Assembly (NCBI GenBank): GCA_910575665.1
Contig: CAJTFB010000019.1
Span: 22,888 to 86,887 of the forward strand
DNA length: 64,000 nt
Origin: Eubacteriaceae bacterium
GTDB taxonomy: Bacteria > Bacillota > Clostridia > Lachnospirales > Lachnospiraceae
Direction: 5' to 3'
In this document: positions 47,630-56,348 of the stretch, piece by piece
How the letters are laid out: every line of letters starts with the position of its first letter
Position numbering within the stretch: position 1 is the first letter of the stretch
The notes under the pieces: generated by a model
The model's database searches: none
The model's input: only the letters and a program-made list of their open reading frames with translations
What the model was told of the DNA's origin: nothing
Translations under genes and position numbers: made by a program

Positions 47630-47688
47630 AAAAGGAATATTTTGCTGAATATAAATGTGCAGGCACACTAGCTCTGTTTTCAGCCTGA

Positions 47689-50600
47689 TTACAAATACAT
47701 TTTAGTGTTATATTTGGATAAGCTTCTTTTGTCCCAGATCATGGATTTAAACATTCTCTCAATCTTGGGATCAGACTGTAGTTTCTGCCGGAATTCTTCG
47801 TAATTTGTTACGCCAGGGAAACTCATATCAATATTAATATCCCCTGTAGACTGGCTTATCATGCAGTCTGGCGCCACATCAACATTTTTCATGTTTTTGT
47901 ACAGATCCACTGCCGGATTCACCACATCAAGATTCTGCAGAAGTTTTTGAAAAGCTGCTGTCTGTTCTGGTGTCAGGACGGCTTCGCCCCGTTTTAGAGT
48001 TGCCCATCCGTCGTCACCGTTCATTCCTGGTATCTTTTGCAGTGTGTCAACGATGCCGCCGCGGGAATAGCCGATATTCTGCATATAATTCCACAGAGCT
48101 TCTGCGGTTGGAGCGATATTTATTCCCATACCAGACGAATTGATATTTTCTACAATCTTTGATATGGCGTAATTATTTGGGCTGTTGTATCCGTCCGTAC
48201 GTCTAAGTCCATGTCGTTCGATAGCGCCGGCTATACCAATCTCGGCAGGTGAGGCATCTTTGATATTTGTGGCATAAGCGGCCGCACTTGCTCCGTATGT
48301 GCTTTTGATATAATAGTCAAGGTTATTTATCTGAGTTTGTCTTTTTTCTTCTTCTTCCTTTTTCTTCCTATCGTCTATTATTTTATTTTGGTCATACCAA
48401 TATTTTCTATCATCTAATATATTTTTATGGCTACCTACAAGCTGCTTTGCAGATGTTGGAAGTGCATCATAAAGTTTATATGCAGATTCGATCTTTTTCC
48501 AGTTTTCTTCGTTGTAGCCCGCTGGATCATTAGTGTTGCCTATAGAACTAACTGCGTTCTGGAAATTTGAAACATCAGCGTAGATTTTCTCTACATCTTT
48601 GCCTGTTGATTCAAGCGTGGAGGCTGCAGATGAGGCAACGTAGCCCTGAATATTTTCTCCATTTTCGCCTCCTGTAGCGAGACTATCAAATGCCTTCTGT
48701 GTTTCCTTGTACCTTTCTATGGCATCTAAATCTTCGAATACATTACCAATTTTAGAAACCATAGTTGCTACACCATCAGCTTTGGACTGATTCTTTTGCT
48801 GCGTTTTAAAATATTCCGTGATATATGTGGTAACTGTCCCAATAGCTTTTACAATACTCCCATTATTTCCAAGCTCGTCTTTGATTTTCTGAAAATCTTC
48901 AGTTGTCTTGTATCCATAGAGTTTATAGTATTCCTCTAATGATTCTAATACGGACTCTGACATGTCAATATTACCCAAAAATGTGACTGCTTCTTGTAAT
49001 AATGCGTCAACATCATTCAGTTTGTCTTCAATAAAATCAGAATATTCATTATAAAGATTGTCGAGCATGGTCTGCTGGTCAGTGATCCACTGCTGGTATT
49101 CCGTCTCCTGCAGATCTTTGTTCGCTTCATCCAGGCTGACCTGTAGTTGCTGAATTCTAGTCTTTGCCTCCTCCGAATCATCACCAGTGAGAGCAGTGAG
49201 CTGTTTTGTTATTACAGCGATATTTTTGGTTTTTTCTTCGATGTTTTTCTGAAAATCATAAGAATCCTTTTCTGTCTGCAGCAATTCTTTTCTTTTATTG
49301 ATAATATCCTGCAGATGATCAAGATCTGCTTTATATTTGTCTTTCATCATATCAATAATATGCTGCTGCAGGTCATATTCCGTGCCAACAAGATCAATAT
49401 ACTCCTGATATTTCTCATTATATTCATCAATTGCTTTCTGATCAGTATATCCAGGATCCTTATTGTCGATGTGGCGTTTCATAGTTTCCAGCGTACTCCA
49501 CATATTATTTGTATCTTCTTTCGAAAGAAGCATTTCAGAATAATATGCTCCAATTGTAGCGATGCCTTCTTTGGTGAAATTTCCTGTTTTGTCGTCGATC
49601 ATCTTTTTATTCGACATGAGTTTTATACCAAGATCAAACTCAGATGCCATAAGATTCATGTGTGAGGAGGATTTCTCAAAGATCTTCCAGTCAATATTTC
49701 GGATTGCATTGCCAAGTTCAATTGAGTTACGAATACAGGCAGCAAGACTATCTTCACATGCCTGGATTGAGTCAAGAGAATCAAACCATTCCGGCGAATC
49801 CTTTTTGATTTTATCGTGTTGTTGTTTGAGCTCGGAGAGTTCCTTTTGAATATTTTGCTTTTTCTCATCGTTTAGTGCCATCATGGAACCATAAAGTTTG
49901 CCTGTGGCAACTAATCCCCTGGCTTCCAGTTCATCTAACGAATTGTTCAGGCTGTTAGACTGATATTCATTGATCTTACGTAGATTTTTGTAATACTCTA
50001 CAATATTATCAAATTTTTCTTTTTCAAGTGCTACAAGACGTTGAGAGAGTTCTGCTTGTAGCCGCAGTTCTTCAGATTGGTTTCCTTCCAGTTTTGCAAT
50101 CTCAATTTTTTCTCTATATAGCTGAGATGTAATAGCTTTTTCTTGATCAACGACAGCGTTCTTTTCATTGGCTGTTTTAAGATTCTCTTTTTCGGCAGAA
50201 TATCTGTCCAGTTCTGCTTGATACTGGTTACTGAGATTCTGGTGCTTTTCAATATCAAAATCTCGTAGCTCTTTCGCTTTTTCTGCCTGAAGCTGTGCCA
50301 TTTCATTTTCGTTTCCTGCCAGTCTTGCAATCTCAATTTTTTCGTCATACAGCTGAGATGTAATAGCTTTCTCTTGATCAATGACAGCGTTCTTTTCAGC
50401 TGTTTTAAGATTTTCTTTTTCGGCAGAATATTTGTCCAGTTCTGACTGATACTGGTCAGCGAAATTCTGGTGCTTTTCTATATCGTAATCTCGTAGAGCT
50501 TTCGTTTTTTCTGCCTGTAACTGTAATATTTCACTTTTTTTTCCTTCCAGTTTTGCAATTTTAATTTTTTCGTCATACAGCTGTGATGTACTAATTTTTT

Positions 50601-53600
50601 CTTGATCAATGACAGCGTTCTTTTCGTTAGCTGTTTTAAGATTCTCCTTTTCAGCAGAAAATCTGTCTAGTTCCGACTGGTGCTGATCAGCGAAGTTCTG
50701 ATGTATTTCGATATTAGAATCTCGAAGCTCCTTCTTTTTTTCTGCCTTTAACTGTTTTACTTTCAGTGTATCTTTTTCTCGCCGGGCAGCTTTAATTTGG
50801 TTATTATAAGAAGATCTAATGTATTTCTTTTCATTTTTTATGTAATTTTTTTTGGCATTTGCTGTTGTGGCATTTTCTTTTCGTGCCTGTGCAAGTGACC
50901 TTTTTTTATCGGCATTGTCTGCTTTGTTCTGGTATTTCTGAATACGATTTTGGCGCCTTGCCGTCTGGGCGTTTATCTTATTTTTTTCAGCTTCCTTTGC
51001 TTTGTCATACCAATCCTGATACTCTTGTATTTTGCCTGCCTTCTCTTCACCATATTTAGCGATTAGATTATTCTTTTTTCCTTTTTTGACGTTAATGCGT
51101 CCTTCTCTGACTGCTTTTTTCAGGGACTTGTCTTCTTTTTTATTATTAGAAATCTGTACACTTTTTGCTTTATTACTATACCTTTTTTGTGCTTTTCCCT
51201 GGTCTTTCGCAGTCTTTTTTAAGAGCTTATACTGCTCATTAAGATTTTTGTTTTGTAGTGTCAGTAAGGATTCAGAATTTTTTGCTTTTTTATTATTAAA
51301 GAGATTGTCATACTGAGCTTTTACAAGGTCGAGTCTGGATGAAAGACGACCTAAAGCACGGCTGATCCAGTCAATCTGCTGAGTGGATTTGTTTTTATTT
51401 TGTTGTTGTTTATCTCGCTCTTTATCTCGCTCTTTATCTAGCTTTTTATCCTGTTCTTTATCTTGTTTTTTTCCCTGTTTTTTGGGGTTTGTATTTATGG
51501 GTGATAAGCGTTGACTGAAACCTAAGACCAAATTGGATTTATTACGGACTGTTTTATCCCATTGATCTTTAACTGCATTGTCGTAATCTTTAGGATTGTC
51601 GTAATATCTTGGGTCTGCTCCCATAGCAGAAGATATTTGAATGGCATCAGAAACGCCCCAATAAGCTTCTGCAAGTTTGTTTAGTTCGTTTACTTTTTCG
51701 GATGTACTTAGAGTAGCTGAATTGAATATCCGTTCTTTTGCGATTAAATCTGCAAGTTCCGTTTTCGCAAGGCTGCTCATCTCTTTCTCGTCTTCGACTG
51801 TTTTAATAAAATCCTTGCTTTCATTACTCGTATTTTTCGTAAGGTCTTTTGTTGCCGCTTCAAATGCTCCCGACTTGTATTTCTGTTTTTCCTTGTTTGC
51901 TGTGATAGTGTCATTTATAATTGATTCAGCATTGTCTATACCTAACTGTTTAAAAAAGGAAATGTAATAATCTTTGGATTCATCTGTCAGGTTACCAAGA
52001 AAGTTATTATCTTTTACATAAGCGGTTGCAAGTTTAATGGCGGCATCATAGCATTCGTCCATTTGGGATGTACCAGTTCCTAAAACTTTTACGAAATTCT
52101 CATATTCCTTTGTCTGTGCCTTGATATCTTCTGGCATTCCGGCTAATGTTTTAGGATCGATCCCTTTATTATGTGCCTTTTTTGATTCCCAGTTTTTTTC
52201 CTTTTCACCAAGGATGGAAGATATGGAAGAAATACCTGTTTCCAGGGACGCAAGCTGATCGGCAGAGGATTTCATATTATTGATTTTTTTGGTTGCTTCT
52301 TCAATAGAAATACCGGCTTCAGTGAAAATATTTGCGAGATAAGATTCTTTAAATGCTTCTTCGGTAAGTTTTCTGGTTTCTGCTAGTTCCAGGAGTTTTT
52401 CTTTGGAATCTTCAGCCTTCTTGTCGGCCTCTTCATTACCGGATGTGCCGATGGAGTCCCATACCTGGAAAAAGGATTTTGACTGTACCTTATTTTCTGT
52501 CTCCTGTTTTGCTTTGGTATTTAAATCGGTTATTGCCTTTTTTAAATCATCAAACCCCTTAATTTCATCAGGTTTTAGATCATACAACACTCGGAGCTCT
52601 TCTTCATTTAAAGTTTCAATATAATCATCTGCACCATTTATTCCCGAATACTTTCCCTTTATTGTATCAATTAAAGCCCTTCCTGACAACTGTCCATTAT
52701 TGTTTATTTTTCCAATACCAAGAAGATTTTGTAATCCATTTATCTGATCTTCAGAATACAGTGGATTTCCCTCTGCATCTTTGAGTTCTTTGATCTGATT
52801 TATTATTCTATTTACGGCATTGATATAATCCTGATAGCTTTCATAATCATTTTGATTAATGGAAAAGAGAGTATTGATTTTTACAGCAAGGTCGGTATTA
52901 TCCAACCCGTCTTTTAATGGATCAATAAAATAAGAATAAAAATAAGATGCCATATCTGTATCAGAATCAAACTGTTTGTAGAAATTGTCATCCAAACATG
53001 ATATTACATTTCGGATTACTTGTTTTCCTTCTTCGTCCAGTGAATCAAAACCAGAATCTTTTCCTCCATTCGCATAAACAAATGCTTCCAGTATTGGTTT
53101 TACTTTTGATGTTTCAGATTTAATTGTTGCATTGGCAGTGGTAAGTGCTGCACGAATTTTCTGCTGTAAAGAAGAGGATAGCTGATCAAATGTTTTTTCT
53201 GAATTTTTTGTTTCCTCTTGAAGTTGTTTTATTGTTTCTTCATCTAGTATATCTGTGTCAATTCCAGTAATAAATCCATTAACATCTTTAATTAAACCGT
53301 TTTCACCGTCGTTAACAAATGGACTTTCAACCGCAACTACATCTTTTAATTTTGTGTTGCCGGATATTATTTCACTTATTTGCTCTTTTCGATTTTTAGG
53401 AAGTAAAATGGCTGTTTTATAATCATTAAAACCATTACTAGATTTTGCTAGCGTACTTGAATAGGCTGCTTCAACATTTGTCTTATATGATTCGGTTAGC
53501 TCATCAACACTTCCTTTCATTTTGACGATTGCTTGATTTTGATCATTATAACCTGATATCATATTAGGGAACATACTCTCAATATCTTTGGTAAGAGAGT

Positions 53601-54228
53601 TATATTCACTCATTTCATCAGCGGTCAAAGAGACATTTTTCCCATAGTTATCAACTCCACGAGAAAGTTCTACGTATCTTTCTCCATGTTCTTCAATCCA
53701 ATTTTTTTGTGTTTCAAGGTTTTTTTTAGATTCTGTTACATTGCTGTTGAAATTTTCTAGCCCTTCCTGTGCGTATTTTACACGGTTGGCATAGTTGTCA
53801 ATAAAGGTTACGATTCCGTTTAACCCCATAGTGATAATCATGTCTGCTCCCATAGAAGCTAAACTTGCACACAAACCTTTAAGTACATTTACTGTTTTCT
53901 TAGTAGAGGATGAAAAAGTAGAGATGGCATTACCGTTATCTATCATCCATTTTTGAAATGATTTCGACACATCACCTATTCCGTCCCATGATCTGAGGAA
54001 TTCTTTTTCTGTATCAGAAGCAATTTTGACGCTTTCGCACCATTCATCAAATGTACCACGTTCAAGAATCTTATCTCTAACTTTAACAAATTCGCTTCCA
54101 TTATTGCCAAAATCGGAAAATAAACTCGTTAATTCATCACTGATAATTTTCTTTCTATTTTTAACAATTTTTATAATGTCTAATAAGAATCCATCCCATT
54201 TATTATTTTCTTTATTGTATTGTACTGC
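47689..54228 (-). CDS. Tape measure protein, main exon (exon 2)
   Basis: Tail-length ruler. The frame from 54228 to the stop at 47689 encodes 2179 aa. It is open upstream of the first plausible start (GTG 53970) back to in-frame stops next to 54229, and those extra 86 codons look coding (NKWDGFLLDIIKIVKNRKK, GTFDEWCESVKIASDTEKEF). It should therefore be joined by splicing to exon 1 at 55282-55434, giving 2230 aa. Features are long coiled coils, three near-identical repeats of about 76 residues (50010-50760), hydrophobic stretches near the N-terminus (ASLASMGADMIITMGLNGIV), and a C-terminal GWATLKRGEAVLTPEQTAAF motif common in tape measure proteins. It is secreted through the tail tube during injection or killing. 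Confidence 0.85.
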   Translation of the reverse strand, partial: AVQYNKENNKWDGFLLDIIKIVKNRKKIISDELTSLFSDFGNNGSEFVKVRDKILERGTFDEWCESVKIASDTEKEFLRSWDGIGDVSKSFQKWMIDNGNAISTFSSSTKKTVNVLKGLCASLASMGADMIITMGLNGIVTFIDNYANRVKYAQEGLENFNSNVTESKKNLETQKNWIEEHGERYVELSRGVDNYGKNVSLTADEMSEYNSLTKDIESMFPNMISGYNDQNQAIVKMKGSVDELTESYKTNVEAAYSSTLAKSSNGFNDYKTAILLPKNRKEQISEIISGNTKLKDVVAVESPFVNDGENGLIKDVNGFITGIDTDILDEETIKQLQEETKNSEKTFDQLSSSLQQKIRAALTTANATIKSETSKVKPILEAFVYANGGKDSGFDSLDEEGKQVIRNVISCLDDNFYKQFDSDTDMASYFYSYFIDPLKDGLDNTDLAVKINTLFSINQNDYESYQDYINAVNRIINQIKELKDAEGNPLYSEDQINGLQNLLGIGKINNNGQLSGRALIDTIKGKYSGINGADDYIETLNEEELRVLYDLKPDEIKGFDDLKKAITDLNTKAKQETENKVQSKSFFQVWDSIGTSGNEEADKKAEDSKEKLLELAETRKLTEEAFKESYLANIFTEAGISIEEATKKINNMKSSADQLASLETGISSISSILGEKEKNWESKKAHNKGIDPKTLAGMPEDIKAQTKEYENFVKVLGTGTSQMDECYDAAIKLATAYVKDNNFLGNLTDESKDYYISFFKQLGIDNAESIINDTITANKEKQKYKSGAFEAATKDLTKNTSNESKDFIKTVEDEKEMSSLAKTELADLIAKERIFNSATLSTSEKVNELNKLAEAYWGVSDAIQISSAMGADPRYYDNPKDYDNAVKDQWDKTVRNKSNLVLGFSQRLSPINTNPKKQGKKQDKEQDKKLDKERDKERDKQQQNKNKSTQQIDWISRALGRLSSRLDLVKAQYDNLFNNKKAKNSESLLTLQNKNLNEQYKLLKKTAKDQGKAQKRYSNKAKSVQISNNKKEDKSLKKAVREGRINVKKGKKNNLIAKYGEEKAGKIQEYQDWYDKAKEAEKNKINAQTARRQNRIQKYQNKADNADKKRSLAQARKENATTANAKKNYIKNEKKYIRSSYNNQIKAARREKDTLKVKQLKAEKKKELRDSNIEIHQNFADQHQSELDRFSAEKENLKTANEKNAVIDQEKISTSQLYDEKIKIAKLEGKKSEILQLQAEKTKALRDYDIEKHQNFADQYQSELDKYSAEKENLKTAEKNAVIDQEKAITSQLYDEKIEIARLAGNENEMAQLQAEKAKELRDFDIEKHQNLSNQYQAELDRYSAEKENLKTANEKNAVVDQEKAITSQLYREKIEIAKLEGNQSEELRLQAELSQRLVALEKEKFDNIVEYYKNLRKINEYQSNSLNNSLDELEARGLVATGKLYGSMMALNDEKKQNIQKELSELKQQHDKIKKDSPEWFDSLDSIQACEDSLAACIRNSIELGNAIRNIDWKIFEKSSSHMNLMASEFDLGIKLMSNKKMIDDKTGNFTKEGIATIGAYYSEMLLSKEDTNNMWSTLETMKRHIDNKDPGYTDQKAIDEYNEKYQEYIDLVGTEYDLQQHIIDMMKDKYKADLDHLQDIINKRKELLQTEKDSYDFQKNIEEKTKNIAVITKQLTALTGDDSEEAKTRIQQLQVSLDEANKDLQETEYQQWITDQQTMLDNLYNEYSDFIEDKLNDVDALLQEAVTFLGNIDMSESVLESLEEYYKLYGYKTTEDFQKIKDELGNNGSIVKAIGTVTTYITEYFKTQQKNQSKADGVATMVSKIGNVFEDLDAIERYKETQKAFDSLATGGENGENIQGYVASSAASTLESTGKDVEKIYADVSNFQNAVSSIGNTNDPAGYNEENWKKIESAYKLYDALPTSAKQLVGSHKNILDDRKYWYDQNKIIDDRKKKEEEEKRQTQINNLDYYIKSTYGASAAAYATNIKDASPAEIGIAGAIERHGLRRTDGYNSPNNYAISKIVENINSSGMGINIAPTAEALWNYMQNIGYSRGGIVDTLQKIPGMNGDDGWATLKRGEAVLTPEQTAAFQKLLQNLDVVNPAVDLYKNMKNVDVAPDCMISQSTGDINIDMSFPGVTNYEEFRQKLQSDPKIERMFKSMIWDKRSLSKYNTKMYL
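50010..50760 (-). repeat. Tandem repeats of 228-231 bp inside the tape measure gene
   Basis: Three near-identical units, each encoding HQN..., SAEKENLKTA, EKNAVIDQEK, SQLYDEKI and QAEK...LRD in that order (76-77 residues), with a fourth, degenerate unit upstream. The alignment markers end at 50700, 50469 and 50241. Confidence 0.85.
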
Positions 54229-54243
54229 CTATTATGCTACAAT
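54215..54243 (+). promoter_or_regulatory. Promoter of the intron-borne zinc-ribbon gene
   Basis: TTGTAT (54215-54220), 17 nt, extended -10 TGCTACAAT (TACAAT at 54238-54243), on the plus strand. It spans the inferred intron/exon 2 border and points into the zinc-ribbon gene. Confidence 0.65.
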
Positions 54244-55281
54244 AAATTAAACCGCTTCTGACGGCAAAAATAGTACAAGGGGGATTTGTATTATGAGCAA
54301 ATTTTGTGATATATGTGGTACGACAGTGGATGATGATAACTTAGAAAAATGTCCAAAGTGCTTTTCTAATAAGTGGTCAGTTAATGAATTATATTCAGAT
54401 TTAAAACGCATTTCTTCTGATGAATCTTTTATACAAGCAATGATAAAACTTCATGATGAAGATCCAATAGAATATCAATTAAAATTGCAGCAATTGAAAA
54501 ATGCAAAAGAAGTGGAGCGTAATAACAATCAAATTAGACAAGAATATTATACAAATAAAAATGTACCCCAATGTCCAATTTGTCAATCAACGGATTTGTC
54601 TAAGATATCATCAGTATGGAAAGCCGCTAGGATTGGTCTGTTTGGTATTTTTGGAGCAGATGACATTGGAAAGACATGGGAGTGCAATAATTGTGGTTGT
54701 AAATTTTAATTTTGTATATCAGGAAATTTGAGGTGAGCTCTCTTCAAAAGTATTTTCTATGTTTGTGGTATGTATTATTTTTAATGATTGCTCACTTTCG
54801 TGAGGTTCAGACTGTATATCACAGCTACATGCAATTACGCCTGCATGCGGCCAAACCTTGTCAGTCGTTGAGGGCATGACATATTATTTGAAAATAACTT
54901 AGCCATTATCCCTGCTTTCAGCATAAAATTATGCCTACCTATGGATCACCCATTCTTTTAATATTTCATAGGAATTACCTTTTATAGATAAGACCAGAAG
55001 TCTATGTAAATATAAAATCTTAAATCACACGTAGGCTCTCACCATATGCATACTATATATGTTCTTTTCCGTCTTTCGACACCATTGCCGTTTACCGTTT
55101 CCGATTCCGTTTTGGGTTATATATAGTCTTTAGGGTTCCCAGCATATTCGGTTTTTATAATTATATTAAAGGTATCCGTTTGTTTTAAGTGGCTACGCTC
55201 CCGTCCGTTGGCTGCATGGCATTATTATGCAGCTTTAGAGGGGTGGGCGCAGTACATTCACCACTGGAATGTTGTACGTTC
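54229..55281 (-). ncRNA. Group I intron (IStron-like) interrupting the tape measure gene
   Basis: On the minus strand, core signatures of a group I ribozyme are visible. TGCTGGGAACCCTAAAGACT (55125-55144) is typical of the P4 region. The P7 halves are CAACGACTG (54862-54870) and GATATACAGTCTGAACC (about 54805-54821), in which GACTG pairs with CAGTC. A P9-like hairpin CTCACGAAAGTGAG follows (54791-54804). The inferred 5' splice site follows TTGGT (55282), which pairs with GCCAA (near 55206) ending in the required U-G wobble. The inferred 3' splice follows a G at 54229. These borders keep the reading frame. The ribozyme is in the 5' half; the 3' half carries an opposite-strand gene instead of an endonuclease or transposase. 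Borders are inferred, the core is seen. Confidence 0.82.
54293..54709 (+). CDS. Zinc-ribbon protein carried in the intron, antisense to the tail operon
   Basis: 138-aa soluble protein with an N-terminal zinc ribbon (CDICG...CPKC, residues 5-24), a helical middle, and a C-terminal ribbon-like domain (CPICQSTDLSKISSVWKAAR, GKTWECNNCGC). The last module resembles short zinc-ribbon proteins common in Firmicutes and their phages. It lacks GIY-YIG, HNH, LAGLIDADG or transposase motifs, so it is not a recognised homing enzyme. AAGGGGGA precedes ATG 54293 and a good promoter lies at 54215-54243. It is transcribed opposite to the surrounding gene, so it can be expressed when the cassette is silent. 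Function unknown. Confidence 0.8.
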   Translation: MSKFCDICGTTVDDDNLEKCPKCFSNKWSVNELYSDLKRISSDESFIQAMIKLHDEDPIEYQLKLQQLKNAKEVERNNNQIRQEYYTNKNVPQCPICQSTDLSKISSVWKAARIGLFGIFGADDIGKTWECNNCGCKF

Positions 55282-55434
55282 ACCAATACCATTTTTGTTG
55301 GTAGATTTAGAAATTTCAGAGGTATCTATACCTATCTTAACGCTTAGATCTTTCATGTTTTTTAATTGCTTTTGTAAATTTAAAGCTGATTTGGAAGTCA
55401 GCTGTGCGTCAACTCCCAGTTTAAGGTCACTCAT
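55282..55434 (-). CDS. Tape measure protein, N-terminal exon (exon 1)
   Basis: 51 codons, MSDLKLGVDAQLTSKSALNL followed by QKQLKNMKDLSVKIGIDTSE and ending NKNGIG, a typical phage tape measure N-terminus (LGVDAQL...LQKQLKNM). Without splicing the frame runs only seven further codons (ERTTFQW) to a stop. AAGGAAGGAG lies 13 nt upstream of ATG 55434, rather far. Joined in frame to exon 2 at 54228 after removal of the intron. Confidence 0.75.
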
Positions 55435-55523
55435 ATTATTAAAACATCTCCTTCCTTGTGTTTAAGAAATTGCTTGGTCTGTGGTTATGCCTGGCATTTA
55501 AATTTAAAATATCGGTTACATGG

Positions 55524-55529
55524 ATTATA
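55524..55529 (-). promoter_or_regulatory. Possible -10 box for the tape measure transcript
   Basis: TATAAT on the minus strand (GGGGTATAATCC), about 90 nt before exon 1 and downstream of a terminator. There is no consensus -35, so it might need the cassette's own sigma-like factor (inference). The rest of 55441-55616 is AT-rich with nothing else recognised. Confidence 0.35.
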
Positions 55530-55616
55530 CCCCTGTTTCTGTACTTATATATTAAATAAAAAGACTTCCTTATTCTGTTACTAAATTAATGTTATGATTC
55601 CAAAAAGCTTAAAAAA

Positions 55617-55656
55617 CAACATCTGAAGCCGGCTCAGTTACCGGCTTCAGATGTTG
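55617..55656 (-). terminator. Strong terminator before the tape measure gene
   Basis: CAACATCTGAAGCCGG (55617-55632) pairs perfectly with 55641-55656 around an 8-nt loop. On the minus strand TTTTTTAAGC follows. It ends the upstream tube/lysis transcript. Confidence 0.85.
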
Positions 55657-55667
55657 ATTCTGGATGG

Positions 55668-55746
55668 AAAGCTCTTAATTCGCGGAGCAAAAGAATGGAC
55701 GAAGGCAATTCTTGAGAAGTGTGCGCTTTTCAGCCGCACCTTTTTC
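55668..55746. repeat. Dispersed 79-nt repeat, copy B
   Basis: Second copy of the repeat at 37951-38029, inside the tail cassette and touching the stop codon of the 50-aa ORF. It contains GCGGAGCAAAAGAATGG and ends in a GTGCG/CGCAC hairpin. Confidence 0.65.
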
Positions 55747-55897
55747 ATCCCTTTTTTTCTGCTTCCATCAGTTGTTCCAGGATGGCTGTAATATTCTTGA
55801 TCGAAGAGATCACTTCTGCTGCATTGACCATAAGTACTTTCTTCGAGTCTTTGTATAGCTTTTTTAGTTTGAAATATTCCATCATAGATTTGAACAT
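55745..55897 (-). CDS. 50-aa protein before the tape measure gene
   Basis: Short ORF encoding MFKSMMEYFKLKKLYKDSKK, VLMVNAAEVISSIKNITAIL and EQLMEAEKKG. GGGAG lies 8 nt upstream of ATG 55897. Helical and amphipathic. It stands 57 nt behind the 126-aa ORF, in the place where siphophages encode the second tape-measure chaperone (gpGT-like), but without visible overlap or slippery site. A longer frame on the same strand (96 codons) runs over it but has no good start and an unnatural composition. Confidence 0.6.
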   Translation of the reverse strand: MFKSMMEYFKLKKLYKDSKKVLMVNAAEVISSIKNITAILEQLMEAEKKG

Positions 55898-55954
55898 AAA
55901 AATCTCCCTTCTTATGCTTTATTTCGTACACAAACAATTCGTTGAGGTGGGCAG

Positions 55955-56335
55955 TTATTCTTCCATAATCGGATACAATCCGATTAGGTGCTCTGCGCTG
56001 ACTCCCTTATTGAATACATCTGTTACCTTTAAACGTTCTACATTTACGGTTACCTGGCTGTTGATGATCTGAATCAAACTGTCGTTAAACTGTTTGATGG
56101 CATCTTTATCCTCTTTTGGGATCTGGATGCTGCCATCCTCAGCCTCTTTGCCATATTCCATGATTTTTTCATTCCTTATCGTCTCAAAGTTTGCTACATG
56201 AGTTTCTGCGGATTTCATGATCCCCAGCAGCTTAAATTTGAACAGAGGATCTACCTTTGCTTTATTATCATCAATGATAGCTTTCAGGGTCTGATTGAGA
56301 TTTAATACTTCTCCAAGTGTCACTGTAATATCCAT
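55955..56335 (-). CDS. Tail assembly chaperone-like protein
   Basis: 126-aa soluble helical protein (MDITVTLGEVLNLNQTLKAI, IIDDNKAKVDPLFKFKLLGI). The pattern resembles a family of small Firmicutes phage proteins encoded ahead of the tape measure gene; the role as tape measure chaperone is inferred from size and place. GAGAATGATC precedes ATG 56335, a weak ribosome site. It follows the amidase gene by 13 nt, so it is in the same transcript. Confidence 0.6.
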   Translation of the reverse strand: MDITVTLGEVLNLNQTLKAIIDDNKAKVDPLFKFKLLGIMKSAETHVANFETIRNEKIMEYGKEAEDGSIQIPKEDKDAIKQFNDSLIQIINSQVTVNVERLKVTDVFNKGVSAEHLIGLYPIMEE

Positions 56336-56348
56336 AAGATCATTCTCC

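Noticed and set aside
49147..49665. Plus-strand 172-codon frame opposite the tape measure gene
   Set aside because: Phe/Ile/Leu-rich shadow of coiled-coil coding sequence without a ribosome site.
54293..54709. Homing endonuclease or transposase in the intron
   Set aside because: Only zinc-ribbon cysteines are present; no LAGLIDADG, GIY-YIG, HNH, HUH or TnpB motif is visible.
54710..55281. Group II intron, or HEARO/GOLLD/ROOL-type large RNA
   Set aside because: No convincing GUGYG 5' end or domain V was found and no giant-RNA signature; the paired P7 words and the P4 word fit group I on the minus strand better.
55647..55937. 96-codon minus-strand frame before the tape measure gene
   Set aside because: The 50-aa frame at 55745-55897 has the ribosome site and natural composition; the longer frame runs into the terminator and repeat.
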